Position numbers and translations under genes: made by a program
In this document: positions 1 to 7,781 of the stretch, one piece after another
Position numbering within the stretch: the stretch's first letter is position 1
How the letters are laid out: each line of letters begins with the position of its first letter
Notes under the pieces: model-generated
The model's database searches: none
Told to the model about the DNA's origin: nothing
What the model saw: only the letters and a program-made list of their open reading frames with translations
Source: Dichotomicrobium sp964650735
GTDB taxonomy: Bacteria; Pseudomonadota; Alphaproteobacteria; Rhizobiales; Rhodomicrobiaceae
Assembly (NCBI GenBank): GCA_964650735.1
Contig: CAZYUT010000010.1
Span: forward strand, 1-33,415
Reading direction: 5' to 3'
Length of the DNA stretch: 33,415 nucleotides

Positions 1-46
1 CGCCAATCAATTGGCAGACGAGAATGAGCGTGAGATAGCCGAGCAT
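1..46 (-). CDS. LrgA/CidA-like membrane protein, N-terminal fragment (cut by left edge)
   Basis: Only the first 15 codons lie in the window. Reading leftwards from an ATG at 46-44 gives MLGYLTLILVCQLIG, a hydrophobic start that resembles the N-terminus of LrgA/CidA (UPF0299) holin-like membrane proteins, which often begin with a short hydrophobic stretch followed by CQLxGE. A GAGG lies about six bases upstream of the ATG on the same strand. The body of the gene is outside the window, so the family call rests on a very short stretch. It could be another small membrane protein. Confidence 0.4.
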   Translation of the reverse strand, partial: MLGYLTLILVCQLIG

Positions 47-102
47 CAGCGCCTCTGTGCCACTGTAGCACGTGGGATAAAGATCGACTCTGCTAAACCC
101 TT

Positions 103-184
103 GTCATTGCGAGCGCAGCGAAGCAATCCAGAACATCCAACAGTCACCGCTGGATTGCTTCGGCCCTACGGGCCTCGCAATGAC
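103..184. repeat. REP-like imperfect palindrome
   Basis: Two nested pairs of arms are exact: 103-113 pairs with 174-184 (11 bp) and 119-131 pairs with 150-162 (13 bp), around a central loop at 132-149. The right half carries an extra GGCCCTACGGGC insert. Elements with this CATTGCGAG...AAGCAATCC signature are scattered between genes in many Alphaproteobacteria, and their translations appear in databases as spurious LRAQRSNP peptides. It lies between two minus-strand genes, and the transcript hairpin could help end or stabilise mRNA. I see no transposase. Confidence 0.75.
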
Positions 185-210
185 GTGGTCCAGATTGATT
201 GGGAAAGGTG

Positions 211-1218
211 TTAGACCCCATAAAAGTCGCGGTACCACGCCACGAAGCGCGAAATGCCCTCATCCAGCGGGGTCGACGGCCGAAAACCGACATCGCGCGC
301 CAGATCGTCCACATCCGCATAGGTCTCCGGCACGTCGCCGGGCTGCATCGGCAGGAAGTTCTTTTTCGCTTCCTTGCCGACCGCGCGCTCGATCGTCTCG
401 ATGTAGGTCATCAGCGGCACCGGCTGATTATTACCGATATTGTAGATGCGATAAGGCGCGCTGGAGGTTGCCGGGTCCGGCGCGGCGCTGTCCCATGCCG
501 GGTCTGGCGCGGCCACGCGGTCCACCACGCGCACAACGCCCTCTGTGATGTCGTCGATGTAGGTAAAATCGCGCGCATGCTTGCCGTGGTTGAACACATC
601 GATCGGCTCGCCGGCGATGATCTTCTTCGTGAAGATGAACGGCGACATGTCCGGGCGGCCCCACGGGCCGTAGACCGTGAAGAAACGCAGGCCCGTAACC
701 GGGAACTGGTACAGGTGCGCGTAAGTATGCGCCATCAGCTCGCCGGCTTTCTTCGTCGCGGCGTACAGGCTTAAGGGGTGATCGACGTTGTGATGCACGC
801 TGAACGGCATCTTCGTGTTCGCGCCATAGACCGAACTGGATGAAGCATAAACCAGGTGCTCGACCTCGCCATGGCGGCACCCTTCTAGGATGTTCAATTG
901 CCCGACGATGTTTGAATCGGCGTAAGCGTGCGGATTTTCCAGCGAGTAGCGGACGCCTGCCTGCGCGGCAAGGTGGACAACACGGTTGGGCCGCTCTTCG
1001 AGGAAGATCTGCGCCGTTGCCTCGCGGTCGGCGAGATCGGCGCGGATGAAGCGGAAGCCGTTGCGCCCTTCAAGCTGCGCGAGGCGGGCTTCCTTCAGCC
1101 GGACATCGTAATAGTCATTGAGATTGTCGACGCCGGCGACCTGATCGCCCCGGTCAAGAAGCGCCTTGGCGACATGAAAGCCGATGAACCCGGCAACGCC
1201 CGTCAGCAGAACCTTCAT
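211..1218 (-). CDS. NAD-dependent epimerase, probable UDP-glucuronate 4-epimerase
   Basis: A 335-residue short-chain dehydrogenase/reductase of the extended type. The N-terminus has the glycine-rich NAD-binding loop TGVAGFIG, followed by DNLNDYYDVRLKEARL, a stretch typical of UDP-glucuronate 4-epimerases (LpsL/capsular polysaccharide protein I). A catalytic Ser-Tyr-Lys set is visible as SSSSVYG and YAATKK. Such enzymes interconvert UDP-glucuronate and UDP-galacturonate in the cytoplasm for lipopolysaccharide or capsule synthesis. The first in-frame codon is a GTG directly before ATG; I chose the ATG at 1218 because GAGG sits just upstream. Length is normal for the family. The exact sugar substrate is inferred from similarity only. 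Confidence 0.87.
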   Translation of the reverse strand: MKVLLTGVAGFIGFHVAKALLDRGDQVAGVDNLNDYYDVRLKEARLAQLEGRNGFRFIRADLADREATAQIFLEERPNRVVHLAAQAGVRYSLENPHAYADSNIVGQLNILEGCRHGEVEHLVYASSSSVYGANTKMPFSVHHNVDHPLSLYAATKKAGELMAHTYAHLYQFPVTGLRFFTVYGPWGRPDMSPFIFTKKIIAGEPIDVFNHGKHARDFTYIDDITEGVVRVVDRVAAPDPAWDSAAPDPATSSAPYRIYNIGNNQPVPLMTYIETIERAVGKEAKKNFLPMQPGDVPETYADVDDLARDVGFRPSTPLDEGISRFVAWYRDFYGV

Positions 1219-1231
1219 CACACCTCGCCCG

Positions 1232-1282
1232 GAGCATTTTCAGCAAAAGTGGAAATCGGTTTCGCGCTTAAAGATGCAACCA
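1232..1282. repeat. Short intergenic palindromic repeat, copy 1
   Basis: The stretch begins GAGCATTTTCAGCAAAAGTGG and continues into a CGGTTTCGCG half. It matches the stretch starting at 30433 at most positions. Both carry a GCAAAA half facing a TTTYGC half. This GAGCA...CAGCAAAAGTGG...CGGTTT signature is, from memory, a common intergenic element in Rhizobiales-type genomes. It lies just upstream of the epimerase gene, so it may form part of the 5' leader. Function is unknown. Confidence 0.55.
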
Positions 1283-1334
1283 TGAAAAGACCGCGCGCTC
1301 CATGCACGGACAGTCCTGCCATAGCGGGAATTGG

Positions 1335-2174
1335 CTAGCCGGACAACTCTCTGGAGCGGCGCACGGCCGCGGCCACGGCCCGCTTCATAAGCTCGCGCAT
1401 GCCCGGCTCGCCCATCAGCTCCGTCAGGGCCGCTTCAGTCGTGCCGCCGGGAGACGTCACATTCTCGCGCAGCTTTCCCGCCGGATCGTCGCTCTGCGCC
1501 ATCAGCGCGCCCGCGCCCTGCACCGTGACGCGGGCCAGTCGCTCGGCCAGAGCACGCGGGAGACCCGCCTCGACGCCCGCATCGGCCAGGCATTCCGTCA
1601 ACAGAAACACATAAGCTGGGCCGGAGCCAGAGACAGCGGTAACCGCATCCATCAGGCTCTCATCCTCGATCCAGGCGACCTCGCCGACCGCGCCAAGCAG
1701 TTCGGCGCACATCCGCGCCTGTTCCGGCGTCACGTCAGCATTGGCGAAGGCGACCGTCATACCGCGTCCAATGGCCGCAGGCGTGTTCGGCATGGCGCGG
1801 ACGATCGCCCGGTGCGGCCCGAGATGCCGGGAGATGCTCTCGACCGTGCGCCCGGCCGCGATCGACATGGCCACGGTTTGCCCGCCCATCAGGCGCCCCA
1901 GGCCCGGCAGCACATCGTCCATCTGCTGCGGCTTGACCGCGATAATGATGATCCCCGGCGTCGTCGTGACCGCTGCGGGATCAGCGGCGATGCTGAACCC
2001 ATGCTGGCCGCGCATCGCTTCTGTGTCGGCTGGCGCGCCGGGATCGACGACGAAAATCTGCTCAGGGTTCATGCCGCTGCGCAGCCACGCCTTCAGCATC
2101 GCGCCGCCCATGCGCCCTGCGCCGACGAGTAGGATCGGTTCACTCACGAAAAACGCGTCGGGATGTTCCGGCAT
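1335..2174 (-). CDS. proC: Pyrroline-5-carboxylate reductase
   Basis: A 279-residue enzyme that reduces 1-pyrroline-5-carboxylate to L-proline with NAD(P)H, the last step of proline synthesis. The N-terminal Rossmann motif GAGRMGGAML is clear. The C-terminal dimerisation domain has the family signature around VSGSGPAYVFLLTE and a closing SPGGTTEAAL block. The open frame extends a further 34 codons upstream into the YbjN gene. I chose the ATG at 2174 because it starts after that gene's stop and has GGCGAG upstream. The 31-base gap suggests co-transcription with the upstream YbjN gene. Confidence 0.93.
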   Translation of the reverse strand: MPEHPDAFFVSEPILLVGAGRMGGAMLKAWLRSGMNPEQIFVVDPGAPADTEAMRGQHGFSIAADPAAVTTTPGIIIIAVKPQQMDDVLPGLGRLMGGQTVAMSIAAGRTVESISRHLGPHRAIVRAMPNTPAAIGRGMTVAFANADVTPEQARMCAELLGAVGEVAWIEDESLMDAVTAVSGSGPAYVFLLTECLADAGVEAGLPRALAERLARVTVQGAGALMAQSDDPAGKLRENVTSPGGTTEAALTELMGEPGMRELMKRAVAAAVRRSRELSG

Positions 2175-2205
2175 CACAGGCTCGCCCCGTTTTGCCGGGA
2201 GTGTA

Positions 2206-2703
2206 TCACGCTTGCCCCTCGGTCTCGAACATCGTGCCAGCGAGCGCTTCATTCGCGCGGCGTCCGGCCCAGACAACGAACTGGAACGCCTGATAATATC
2301 GCTCGCAGTTTTCCAGAGCGGCGTTCAACAGGCTCTCGCATTGGTGCGGCGTCGGGTCCGCCGAGGTCAGCAGCAGCGCATGGCGATAGAGTAGCAGCCC
2401 CTCATGCGCCCAGAAATCGAAATGGCCGACCCAGAGCTGCTCGTTGATCTGCGCCAGCAACCGGTAAACTTCGTCCAGGCGGGCGCGCGGCACCTTCAGG
2501 TCGAAAGTGCACGCCAGATGCAGCGATTCAAGATCATCGCGCCAGTTCAGCGAGATGTGATAGTCGCTCCACGACCCCGCCACGGCCAGCGTCAGTTCAT
2601 CCTCGGCGCTGCGTTCGAACGGCCAGTCCTGCGCCGACGCGATTTGTTCCACCAGATCGACCGGATGCGCCATGCGCTCGTAAATCGGTTGGGAAAATGC
2701 CAT
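2206..2703 (-). CDS. YbjN domain-containing protein
   Basis: A 165-residue soluble protein of the YbjN family, small alpha/beta proteins related in fold to type III secretion chaperones. Some members affect motility or stress when overexpressed in enterobacteria. The recognisable parts are an acidic, Trp-containing sandwich (SWSDYHISLNWRDDLESLHL) and LAQINEQLWVGHFDFW. There is no signal peptide or membrane segment. The pairing with proC just downstream is common in Alphaproteobacteria. The biochemical function of this family is not established. Confidence 0.8.
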   Translation of the reverse strand: MAFSQPIYERMAHPVDLVEQIASAQDWPFERSAEDELTLAVAGSWSDYHISLNWRDDLESLHLACTFDLKVPRARLDEVYRLLAQINEQLWVGHFDFWAHEGLLLYRHALLLTSADPTPHQCESLLNAALENCERYYQAFQFVVWAGRRANEALAGTMFETEGQA

Positions 2704-2925
2704 GCCCTGTCTTTCCGCCCGTCATTTTCGATCATTTGCCCTTGAGGCCAGGCATAGACTTGCCGCGGCCTCTGCGAAACACAGGGGTGACGCCGAACTT
2801 CCCCATCCTCACTACAAGTGATTTGCCCAAAACAGGTTTTCGGGTAGCAGCGGCCCCTGAGTCGCGCAAGCCGGGGCGGCGATCGTCCACGGGGAAATCG
2901 TCTGGTGTATGAGAACGCGCTGTCT

Positions 2926-3132
2926 CTAGCGGAACCGCTGATCCCTGTGCCGCCTTGGGTCGCGGACAGTGCTTTCGCGGGTGGTCTCGCGTAAACGGTT
3001 CTGCATTCTACGCAAATTTCGCCTTAGCTCGCTCAACGCGGCCGTGGTTTGCGCCTTGTAGATCACTCTGGCCGTAAAGAAACCGATTAGCGCACCAGCG
3101 AGAACCAAAGCCGTAATCTCTGCTAACAACAC
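2926..3132 (-). CDS. Small membrane protein coupled to the OmpA-like gene
   Basis: A 68-residue protein with one N-terminal hydrophobic segment (about residues 2-23) followed by a strongly basic, helical cytoplasmic-type tail rich in Arg. No family recognised. The proposed start is a GTG at 3132, preceded by AGGTAGGA, which overlaps the stop codon of the upstream OmpA-like gene. The genes are only 7 bases apart, so translation is probably coupled. This arrangement suggests that the peptide works with the OmpA-like protein at the inner membrane. The short length makes the call moderately uncertain. The 222 bases downstream hold nothing I can name. Confidence 0.5.
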   Translation of the reverse strand: MLLAEITALVLAGALIGFFTARVIYKAQTTAALSELRRNLRRMQNRLRETTRESTVRDPRRHRDQRFR

Positions 3133-3139
3133 CTGGTTC

Positions 3140-4441
3140 CTACCTGATCTTAAACTGCACGCGCCTGTTCACAGCATTTAACCGTATCAACTCTTGACGA
3201 CGCAGCTCCTGCAATTCGCGGCGGCGCCGCTGTGCCAGTTCTGGGTCCGCTGTCTGCTCGCTGGCGTCCGCGATCTGCTCCAGTTCGACCGGCGGCAGAG
3301 AGACTTTTTTGAGCGGCTGTCTAGCGCCATAACCAACCGTGATATACGGCGACGCCTGAAAGCCCAGGTCGGTTAACGCAGTCGCCACCGCCTCGGCACG
3401 CTCCCAACTCAACTCAAAGTTCACTCCTTCCGAGCCGAGCGGGTCGCTATGACCGGCAATCTCGATCCGAGCGTCGGGACAATCTTCAACTAACTCACCC
3501 AATGCACGAAGATCGCTCGAGAAGCGGTCAGGTACTTCGGAGCTTCCCACCCGAAATCGTATCACTGTTCGCTCAACCACCGCACGCAAAGCCTCAAGAT
3601 CGCAGTCGGAAGAGGTCTCGGGCTCGTTTGCGGTTCCGATGTCTGGTGTGTCATTCTCATCCATCTCAACGGGAGCCGCTGGGTCCGACGCAGGCTCCAA
3701 CGCCATTGATTCTTCGCTCGGCTCCGGGTCTCCCAAAGCCGCAATACGGTTTCCGGTCTGCTCATCTACAGGAACCATAGGCACCGGTTGTCCAGCGCCA
3801 AATCCCGCATTCGTGTTGTCGACGCGCCCGAAGCCCTGCTCAGAAGCCTCCATAGCATCCTGCTGCTTTGGAATCTCCCCGCCATCGCCGCGCGTTTCAT
3901 TGGCTACGGCTCGGTGCTGTTCGCTACTAACGTCGGACGAACCCGCCAAAGTCTTGTCCGACTCGTCCGCTTGATCAGTTGTCTCCACAAATATATTTGC
4001 AACCTGTTCTTCAGACTTCTGTTGTGTCTGACCTATCGGCACAGACGACGTCGTGACAGGCGGCAAGTTAGCGACATCGGGCGCGTCGGGTACTGGCCCG
4101 ATAACATCCTCGACAGTCTGCTGATGCGCCGGTGAGGCTCGCTCATTTATCTGAGACCCTGTAACCGGTTCTTCCGTCAGACCCGCGACCAAGTTCGTCT
4201 CACGTTGGTTGCTAGAAACATAGACGTAAAGCGAAGTCGCAGGCGCGATCGACAGAGAGATGGCACTATATCCACCAGCGATGACGACGGCCAACAGGAT
4301 AGAAGCCATACTTGCAGCTTTGATTACACTGCGCCGCGGTGGCGCTGGCAGACGCATCGCTCTATGAAATCCGCCCCGGCCATGAACGCGAATGGGCGGA
4401 AGCATCGCCGACTCACTTGTCCGGTCCTTTTTTTGACTCAT
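3140..4441 (-). CDS. Membrane-anchored OmpA-family protein
   Basis: A 433-residue protein. After a basic cytoplasmic start there is a single membrane segment near residues 40-62, then about 200 residues of acidic, Ser/Glu/Pro-rich low-complexity linker. The C-terminal OmpA-like peptidoglycan-binding domain carries AGHSDPLGSEGVNFELSWERA and ends in RVQFKIR. An Arg/Glu-rich insertion (QRRRRELQELRRQELI) precedes the last strand. This layout, an inner-membrane anchor with a flexible spacer reaching the cell wall, resembles MotB/TolR-like tethers rather than outer-membrane OmpA. I chose the ATG at 4441 because GGTGG lies upstream; a start 19 codons earlier is possible. Base composition is lower in GC than the flanks. 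Confidence 0.78.
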   Translation of the reverse strand: MSQKKDRTSESAMLPPIRVHGRGGFHRAMRLPAPPRRSVIKAASMASILLAVVIAGGYSAISLSIAPATSLYVYVSSNQRETNLVAGLTEEPVTGSQINERASPAHQQTVEDVIGPVPDAPDVANLPPVTTSSVPIGQTQQKSEEQVANIFVETTDQADESDKTLAGSSDVSSEQHRAVANETRGDGGEIPKQQDAMEASEQGFGRVDNTNAGFGAGQPVPMVPVDEQTGNRIAALGDPEPSEESMALEPASDPAAPVEMDENDTPDIGTANEPETSSDCDLEALRAVVERTVIRFRVGSSEVPDRFSSDLRALGELVEDCPDARIEIAGHSDPLGSEGVNFELSWERAEAVATALTDLGFQASPYITVGYGARQPLKKVSLPPVELEQIADASEQTADPELAQRRRRELQELRRQELIRLNAVNRRVQFKIR

Positions 4442-4605
4442 CAATCCACCAATAAAGAATGCGATGTGTCTCGACTGATTACGCCATCCAGCTAACACAG
4501 CGTGGCGTTGAATCTGCAGGCGTTGACCGATCGGTGCCGACCGCGCTGCTAACCACCTTTTGCCAAGCCTAGCATCGCCACCGTAACAGTTTGCTTTTGG
4601 CGAAA

Positions 4606-5394
4606 ATGAGCCCAGCAGTGATAGAACCGGCGTCTGATTGGTTGTCCAGAAATCCGACTGGTGCGATCTGCATCGTCAGCGGCGGAGCCTCTGACGACTA
4701 CGTCGCCTGGATCATAGGGACCATGCAACATGATGCGATCATCTTGGCATCCAATACAGAAGCTGGAGACATCCAAGCGCGACTTGTGTTGCAGCCGAGC
4801 CACCCATTCACTGTGCGCGTGTCGAAGGGTATCGAGCGGGATATTCAAGAATCTATCCAGCAACGCGTAAGGCGTCATTGCGTGTTCACGGGTCAAGTGA
4901 CGAACCAGTATTTCACCGTTAAGGCCAAAACCTTGGGCCAGACCCTGTCGGTGCTAACTGGCTACGAGCATCCGCGAGAGCTGGTGGCAGCGATGGCGCG
5001 CAACCGCCTTATACGACTGTTAGAAGAGTATACGTCTTGCACGCTCCCCTCTGGCCTCATGCATGATCCGGATCAGCATCTTGGCGACGTCCAGGAGGAT
5101 TACGCGTATGTTGCACAACTTGATGAGATTACCCCGCGGCGGAAAATCGACGCAGCTCCGTCGGAGCCGCCAATTGGAGCGGTGCAAGACCATATCGAGT
5201 TCCTCGCCCGAACAGATCCGATTATCTTGAGGCAGATGCATGATTTCCTTGCCGCGCATCCGTTTCAGCCGCTGTTCGCCTTCTGGCGCGCGCAGATCGA
5301 AAGGGATGACGTAGGAATCGGCTATCGAAGTTTAAAAATGTTAGCGTTGGAGCAGATCGCCCGCTTGGAAGAGACCTTTATCGGAAAAGGGTAG
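4606..5394 (+). CDS. Hypothetical protein, family not recognised
   Basis: A 262-residue, apparently soluble protein with no signal peptide and no membrane segment. I do not recognise a domain. The N-terminal half has a beta-rich look (GAICIVSGG, HDAIILASN, ARLVLQPSHPFTVRV) and the C-terminal half is mostly helical. Two TTG codons at 4591 and 4597 precede the ATG at 4606 in frame; no good ribosome-binding site separates them, so the start is uncertain. The gene converges on the BLUF gene with one base between the stop codons. Codon use and A/T content match the neighbouring accessory-looking genes rather than the GC-rich core. Confidence 0.6.
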   Translation: MSPAVIEPASDWLSRNPTGAICIVSGGASDDYVAWIIGTMQHDAIILASNTEAGDIQARLVLQPSHPFTVRVSKGIERDIQESIQQRVRRHCVFTGQVTNQYFTVKAKTLGQTLSVLTGYEHPRELVAAMARNRLIRLLEEYTSCTLPSGLMHDPDQHLGDVQEDYAYVAQLDEITPRRKIDAAPSEPPIGAVQDHIEFLARTDPIILRQMHDFLAAHPFQPLFAFWRAQIERDDVGIGYRSLKMLALEQIARLEETFIGKG

Positions 5395-5395
5395 C

Positions 5396-5809
5396 TTAGA
5401 CCACTTCGCTCGACAAATCCTGCAGGACATCTAAAAGACTATCCACATTCACCGTTTCCGGATCGACCCGCTCTTTCGAAAAATATCGCAAGAAAATTTC
5501 GCGGCTTCGCTCATCGACGCCTTCATGCAGCCCCATCGACCATGTCGGGAAAATTCGCTCGCGCGCATCGGTTGCCGAAATCAAGATCACATTGATATGG
5601 CGCGGATCAACTGCAATACGATGGTAAATATCGCTCACATCAGCTCTTGCGCCCTCAAGCACCTGAATAAAATATGCTCCGTTGAAATGAAGCAACCCGG
5701 TAATGGAACGAGCAGTGTTGTTCTTGTGACATGTTGCGATTAGCGTGCGCAAATCCAGGGCCGTGGAGTGATTGCGCTCGCTATAATATACGATGCGGAA
5801 CAAGTTCAT
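5396..5809 (-). CDS. BLUF-domain blue-light photoreceptor
   Basis: A 137-residue protein that is a BLUF domain (sensor of blue light using FAD) with a short acidic helical tail. The residues that define the photocycle are present: Tyr8 in FRIVYYSE, Asn31 in KNNTARSITGLL, Gln49 in YFIQVLEG, and Trp90/Met92 in FPTWSMGL. The conserved DPRH also appears. Known short BLUF proteins work by light-dependent contact with a separate partner, since they have no output domain. I chose the ATG at 5809, preceded by GGGAG at proper spacing; the frame stays open to 5917 but earlier codons do not fit the family. The partner is not identifiable here. Confidence 0.92.
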   Translation of the reverse strand: MNLFRIVYYSERNHSTALDLRTLIATCHKNNTARSITGLLHFNGAYFIQVLEGARADVSDIYHRIAVDPRHINVILISATDARERIFPTWSMGLHEGVDERSREIFLRYFSKERVDPETVNVDSLLDVLQDLSSEVV

Positions 5810-5977
5810 TACGATCTCCCACAACATTGCACGCTGGCAGCCATAGGGGTGGCGCTTCATCCTTTCAACGTGTAATACGCCTTCAGGCAGATAAACAAAA
5901 GCGAAATTTGCGTTCACACAGCGGCTTGGCTGCAGTCAAGCTCAATGGGAACATGATCGAGGGGAACGGACAGACCA

Positions 5978-6193
5978 ATGGTAAACCGCTTCTATGTGCA
6001 TCGCATTTCAAAGCTGCTGGATGAACTGGTGCTCACAGCCGGGATGACCGTTTCGATTTCAGATGAGGGCGTTGAGCCACCACTGCAGCCACAACAGATC
6101 GAAGCAGCCCGCAGCTTAGCTGCGTCCATGGGCGTGGACATGGTCCATGAAAACACGGGTGGCGCGAACATTCTCAGTTTCAAAAAGCGCTGA
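5978..6193 (+). CDS. Small hypothetical protein (71 residues)
   Basis: A 71-residue acidic, soluble-looking protein with no recognised family. It is divergent from the BLUF gene across 168 bases. GAGGGG lies about 14 bases before the ATG, farther than ideal. The sequence reads like a compact alpha/beta unit (LDELVLTAGMTVSISDEG, then QQIEAARSLAASMGVDMVHEN). It is likely real because the amino acid composition is balanced and no other frame is credible here. A role with the BLUF protein is only a positional guess. Confidence 0.45.
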   Translation: MVNRFYVHRISKLLDELVLTAGMTVSISDEGVEPPLQPQQIEAARSLAASMGVDMVHENTGGANILSFKKR

Positions 6194-6229
6194 TTCCGGC
6201 CGCATCAGCGCCCCGCCAAGATCGCTTCG

Positions 6230-7156
6230 CTATTCGATCACGGTGTCGGTCCCGATGATGGTGTGGGTAGCCGGCAGTTCATTGCGCTGCGGCGTCTGCG
6301 GCCCCGCCGCATCAGCCGTCATCTCAACCTTGTCGGGCGGCAGTTCCCGCTGCCGACGATCCTGCAATGGCGCCTGCCGGGCGATCACGTCCCGGATTTG
6401 GCGCGCCAGCAATTTGATGTCGCCAGTCTCGCCATCGGTCTGCAGGGCAACGGTGAGCGGGCCTTGCGACCAATACACCAACCGAAGACCGCCCGCTTTC
6501 GCAATCTCTTCCGTTTGCGCCCCGCCGGAAGTCGACGGCGCGATCAGGAGCCTCAGATTTGCTCTGTTGCCGCCGGCATAACTGAGCCCAACCGCTTGCA
6601 TCTCGCCATCGGCGAAATTCCGCCGGCCGGTGAGGGCATATCCCATCGCGGACAAATCGGGGGCCGGCAGGCTCAGCGCCACGCCATTCTGTTCCCAGCG
6701 CAACGCGCCGCCGCCCAGGCCGCCGGCCGCCATCGGCAGCTTCCGCCAGCGCACGCGCTCATCGAGCGCGGCTTCGCGCAGCACCGACGGCAAGCGCTCC
6801 TGCGAAAGCTGTTGCTCCGGCCAGCTGCCCTTCCCCAACTGCCAGCCTGCCAAGCCAGCCGCCAGAGTGATCGCGACAATCGCCGCAGCGCGCATACCCG
6901 CAACTCGCCGCCGGCGTGGCGCCGCCGTCGGCCTCAAAACGTCATACAGGCGATCCGGCGCCGGCTCACTCGCGCGCGGCCCATAGGCCGCCCGCAGCGC
7001 CTCAGTCTGCCTGCGGAACGCGGCGACCCGCTCGGCCGCCTCCGGCGCGCTGGCCAGCCCTTGCTCGACCCGCGCCTTGCGCTGCGGATCCTTGTCCAGC
7101 AGCCCGTCGGCGTAAGCCAGAAGGTCCAGTTCGCTCAGGGGTTCGTTTTCGCTCAT
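6230..7156 (-). CDS. Transmembrane anti-sigma factor
   Basis: A 308-residue single-pass membrane protein encoded immediately after an ECF sigma factor. The N-terminal 60 residues (LSELDLLAYADGLLD ... EAAERVAAFRRQTEAL) match the anti-sigma domain that holds sigma at the membrane. It lacks the His/Cys zinc motif of ZAS anti-sigmas. A membrane helix spans about residues 88-107, followed by a periplasmic domain of about 200 residues with no recognised fold. Only one base separates the sigma stop codon from this start, so the two are co-translated. By family precedent, an envelope signal releases the sigma factor through this protein. The signal cannot be read from the sequence. Confidence 0.85.
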   Translation of the reverse strand: MSENEPLSELDLLAYADGLLDKDPQRKARVEQGLASAPEAAERVAAFRRQTEALRAAYGPRASEPAPDRLYDVLRPTAAPRRRRVAGMRAAAIVAITLAAGLAGWQLGKGSWPEQQLSQERLPSVLREAALDERVRWRKLPMAAGGLGGGALRWEQNGVALSLPAPDLSAMGYALTGRRNFADGEMQAVGLSYAGGNRANLRLLIAPSTSGGAQTEEIAKAGGLRLVYWSQGPLTVALQTDGETGDIKLLARQIRDVIARQAPLQDRRQRELPPDKVEMTADAAGPQTPQRNELPATHTIIGTDTVIE

Positions 7157-7157
7157 A

Positions 7158-7700
7158 TCACTTCACCCTCCGCAGAGGCGGGCGATGCATATTGGCCTCC
7201 GCCTCCCGATGGTCTGGATGCGCCTGCTCGGGGCACATGATACGCAACGCCTCGCGTCCGCGCGACAGGCGCGATCTGAGCGTACCTATCGGAATATCCA
7301 GAACCTCGGCGGCTTCATCATAGGACAGCCCCTCGATCGCCGTGAGCGCGATGGCGGCGCGCTGATCCTCGGGCAGCCGCTGCATCGCCTCGGCAATGTC
7401 GCGGCAATGGACCCGGTCCTCCTGTGTCGCCCGCGAGGAGAGTTGCGGCGCATCGTCCAGACCCACATTGCCATTGTATTTGGCATTCGCCGCGCATCGG
7501 TTCGCAAACACGTTGTAGAGAATGCGATATAGCCACGACCGGATCGAGCCGTGCCGCCGCCACTGGCTGCGCTTGCGGATCGCGCGCTCCAGCGTGTCCT
7601 GCACCAGATCGTCGGCGGTCTCGGGTTCGTTGACCAGGCTCAGCGCATAGCGCCGCAATCGCGGAATCTCTCGCGCAATCAGCCAGCTCGTTTCGTCCAC
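7158..7700 (-). CDS. ECF-family RNA polymerase sigma factor
   Basis: A 180-residue group IV sigma factor. Sigma region 2 is visible near residues 12-75 (ETADDLVQDTLERAI, IRSWLYRILYNVF). Sigma region 4 lies near 110-160, with the helix-turn-helix around GLSYDEAAEVLDIPIGTLRSRL. It would direct RNA polymerase to GGAAC-type promoters. The start is a GTG at 7700 backed by GAGGAG at good spacing. The gene heads a two-gene unit with its anti-sigma factor and has a GGAACT...GTCTCA promoter match upstream, suggesting that it activates itself. Confidence 0.92.
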   Translation of the reverse strand: MDETSWLIAREIPRLRRYALSLVNEPETADDLVQDTLERAIRKRSQWRRHGSIRSWLYRILYNVFANRCAANAKYNGNVGLDDAPQLSSRATQEDRVHCRDIAEAMQRLPEDQRAAIALTAIEGLSYDEAAEVLDIPIGTLRSRLSRGREALRIMCPEQAHPDHREAEANMHRPPLRRVK

Positions 7701-7731
7701 GCCTGTCTCCTCGCCGGTTCCCTCAGGTCCA

Positions 7732-7760
7732 TGAGACAGGCCGGAAGCAAGGGAAGTTCC
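7732..7760 (-). promoter_or_regulatory. Candidate ECF promoter for the sigma/anti-sigma unit
   Basis: On the minus strand GGAACT (7760-7755) is followed after 17 bases by GTCTCA (7737-7732), the -35/-10 pattern of ECF sigma promoters. It would give a leader of about 25 bases before the GTG start at 7700. The same two hexamers occur in mirror orientation on the plus strand at 7782-7811, which strengthens the case that both are targets of this sigma factor. Confidence 0.55.
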
Positions 7761-7781
7761 AAAAAAGATCTGACGTGCCGT

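Noticed and set aside
11..214. Open frame on the plus strand encoding 67 residues with LRAQRSNP
   Set aside because: It is a translation of the REP-like palindrome; this peptide is a familiar artefact of such repeats.
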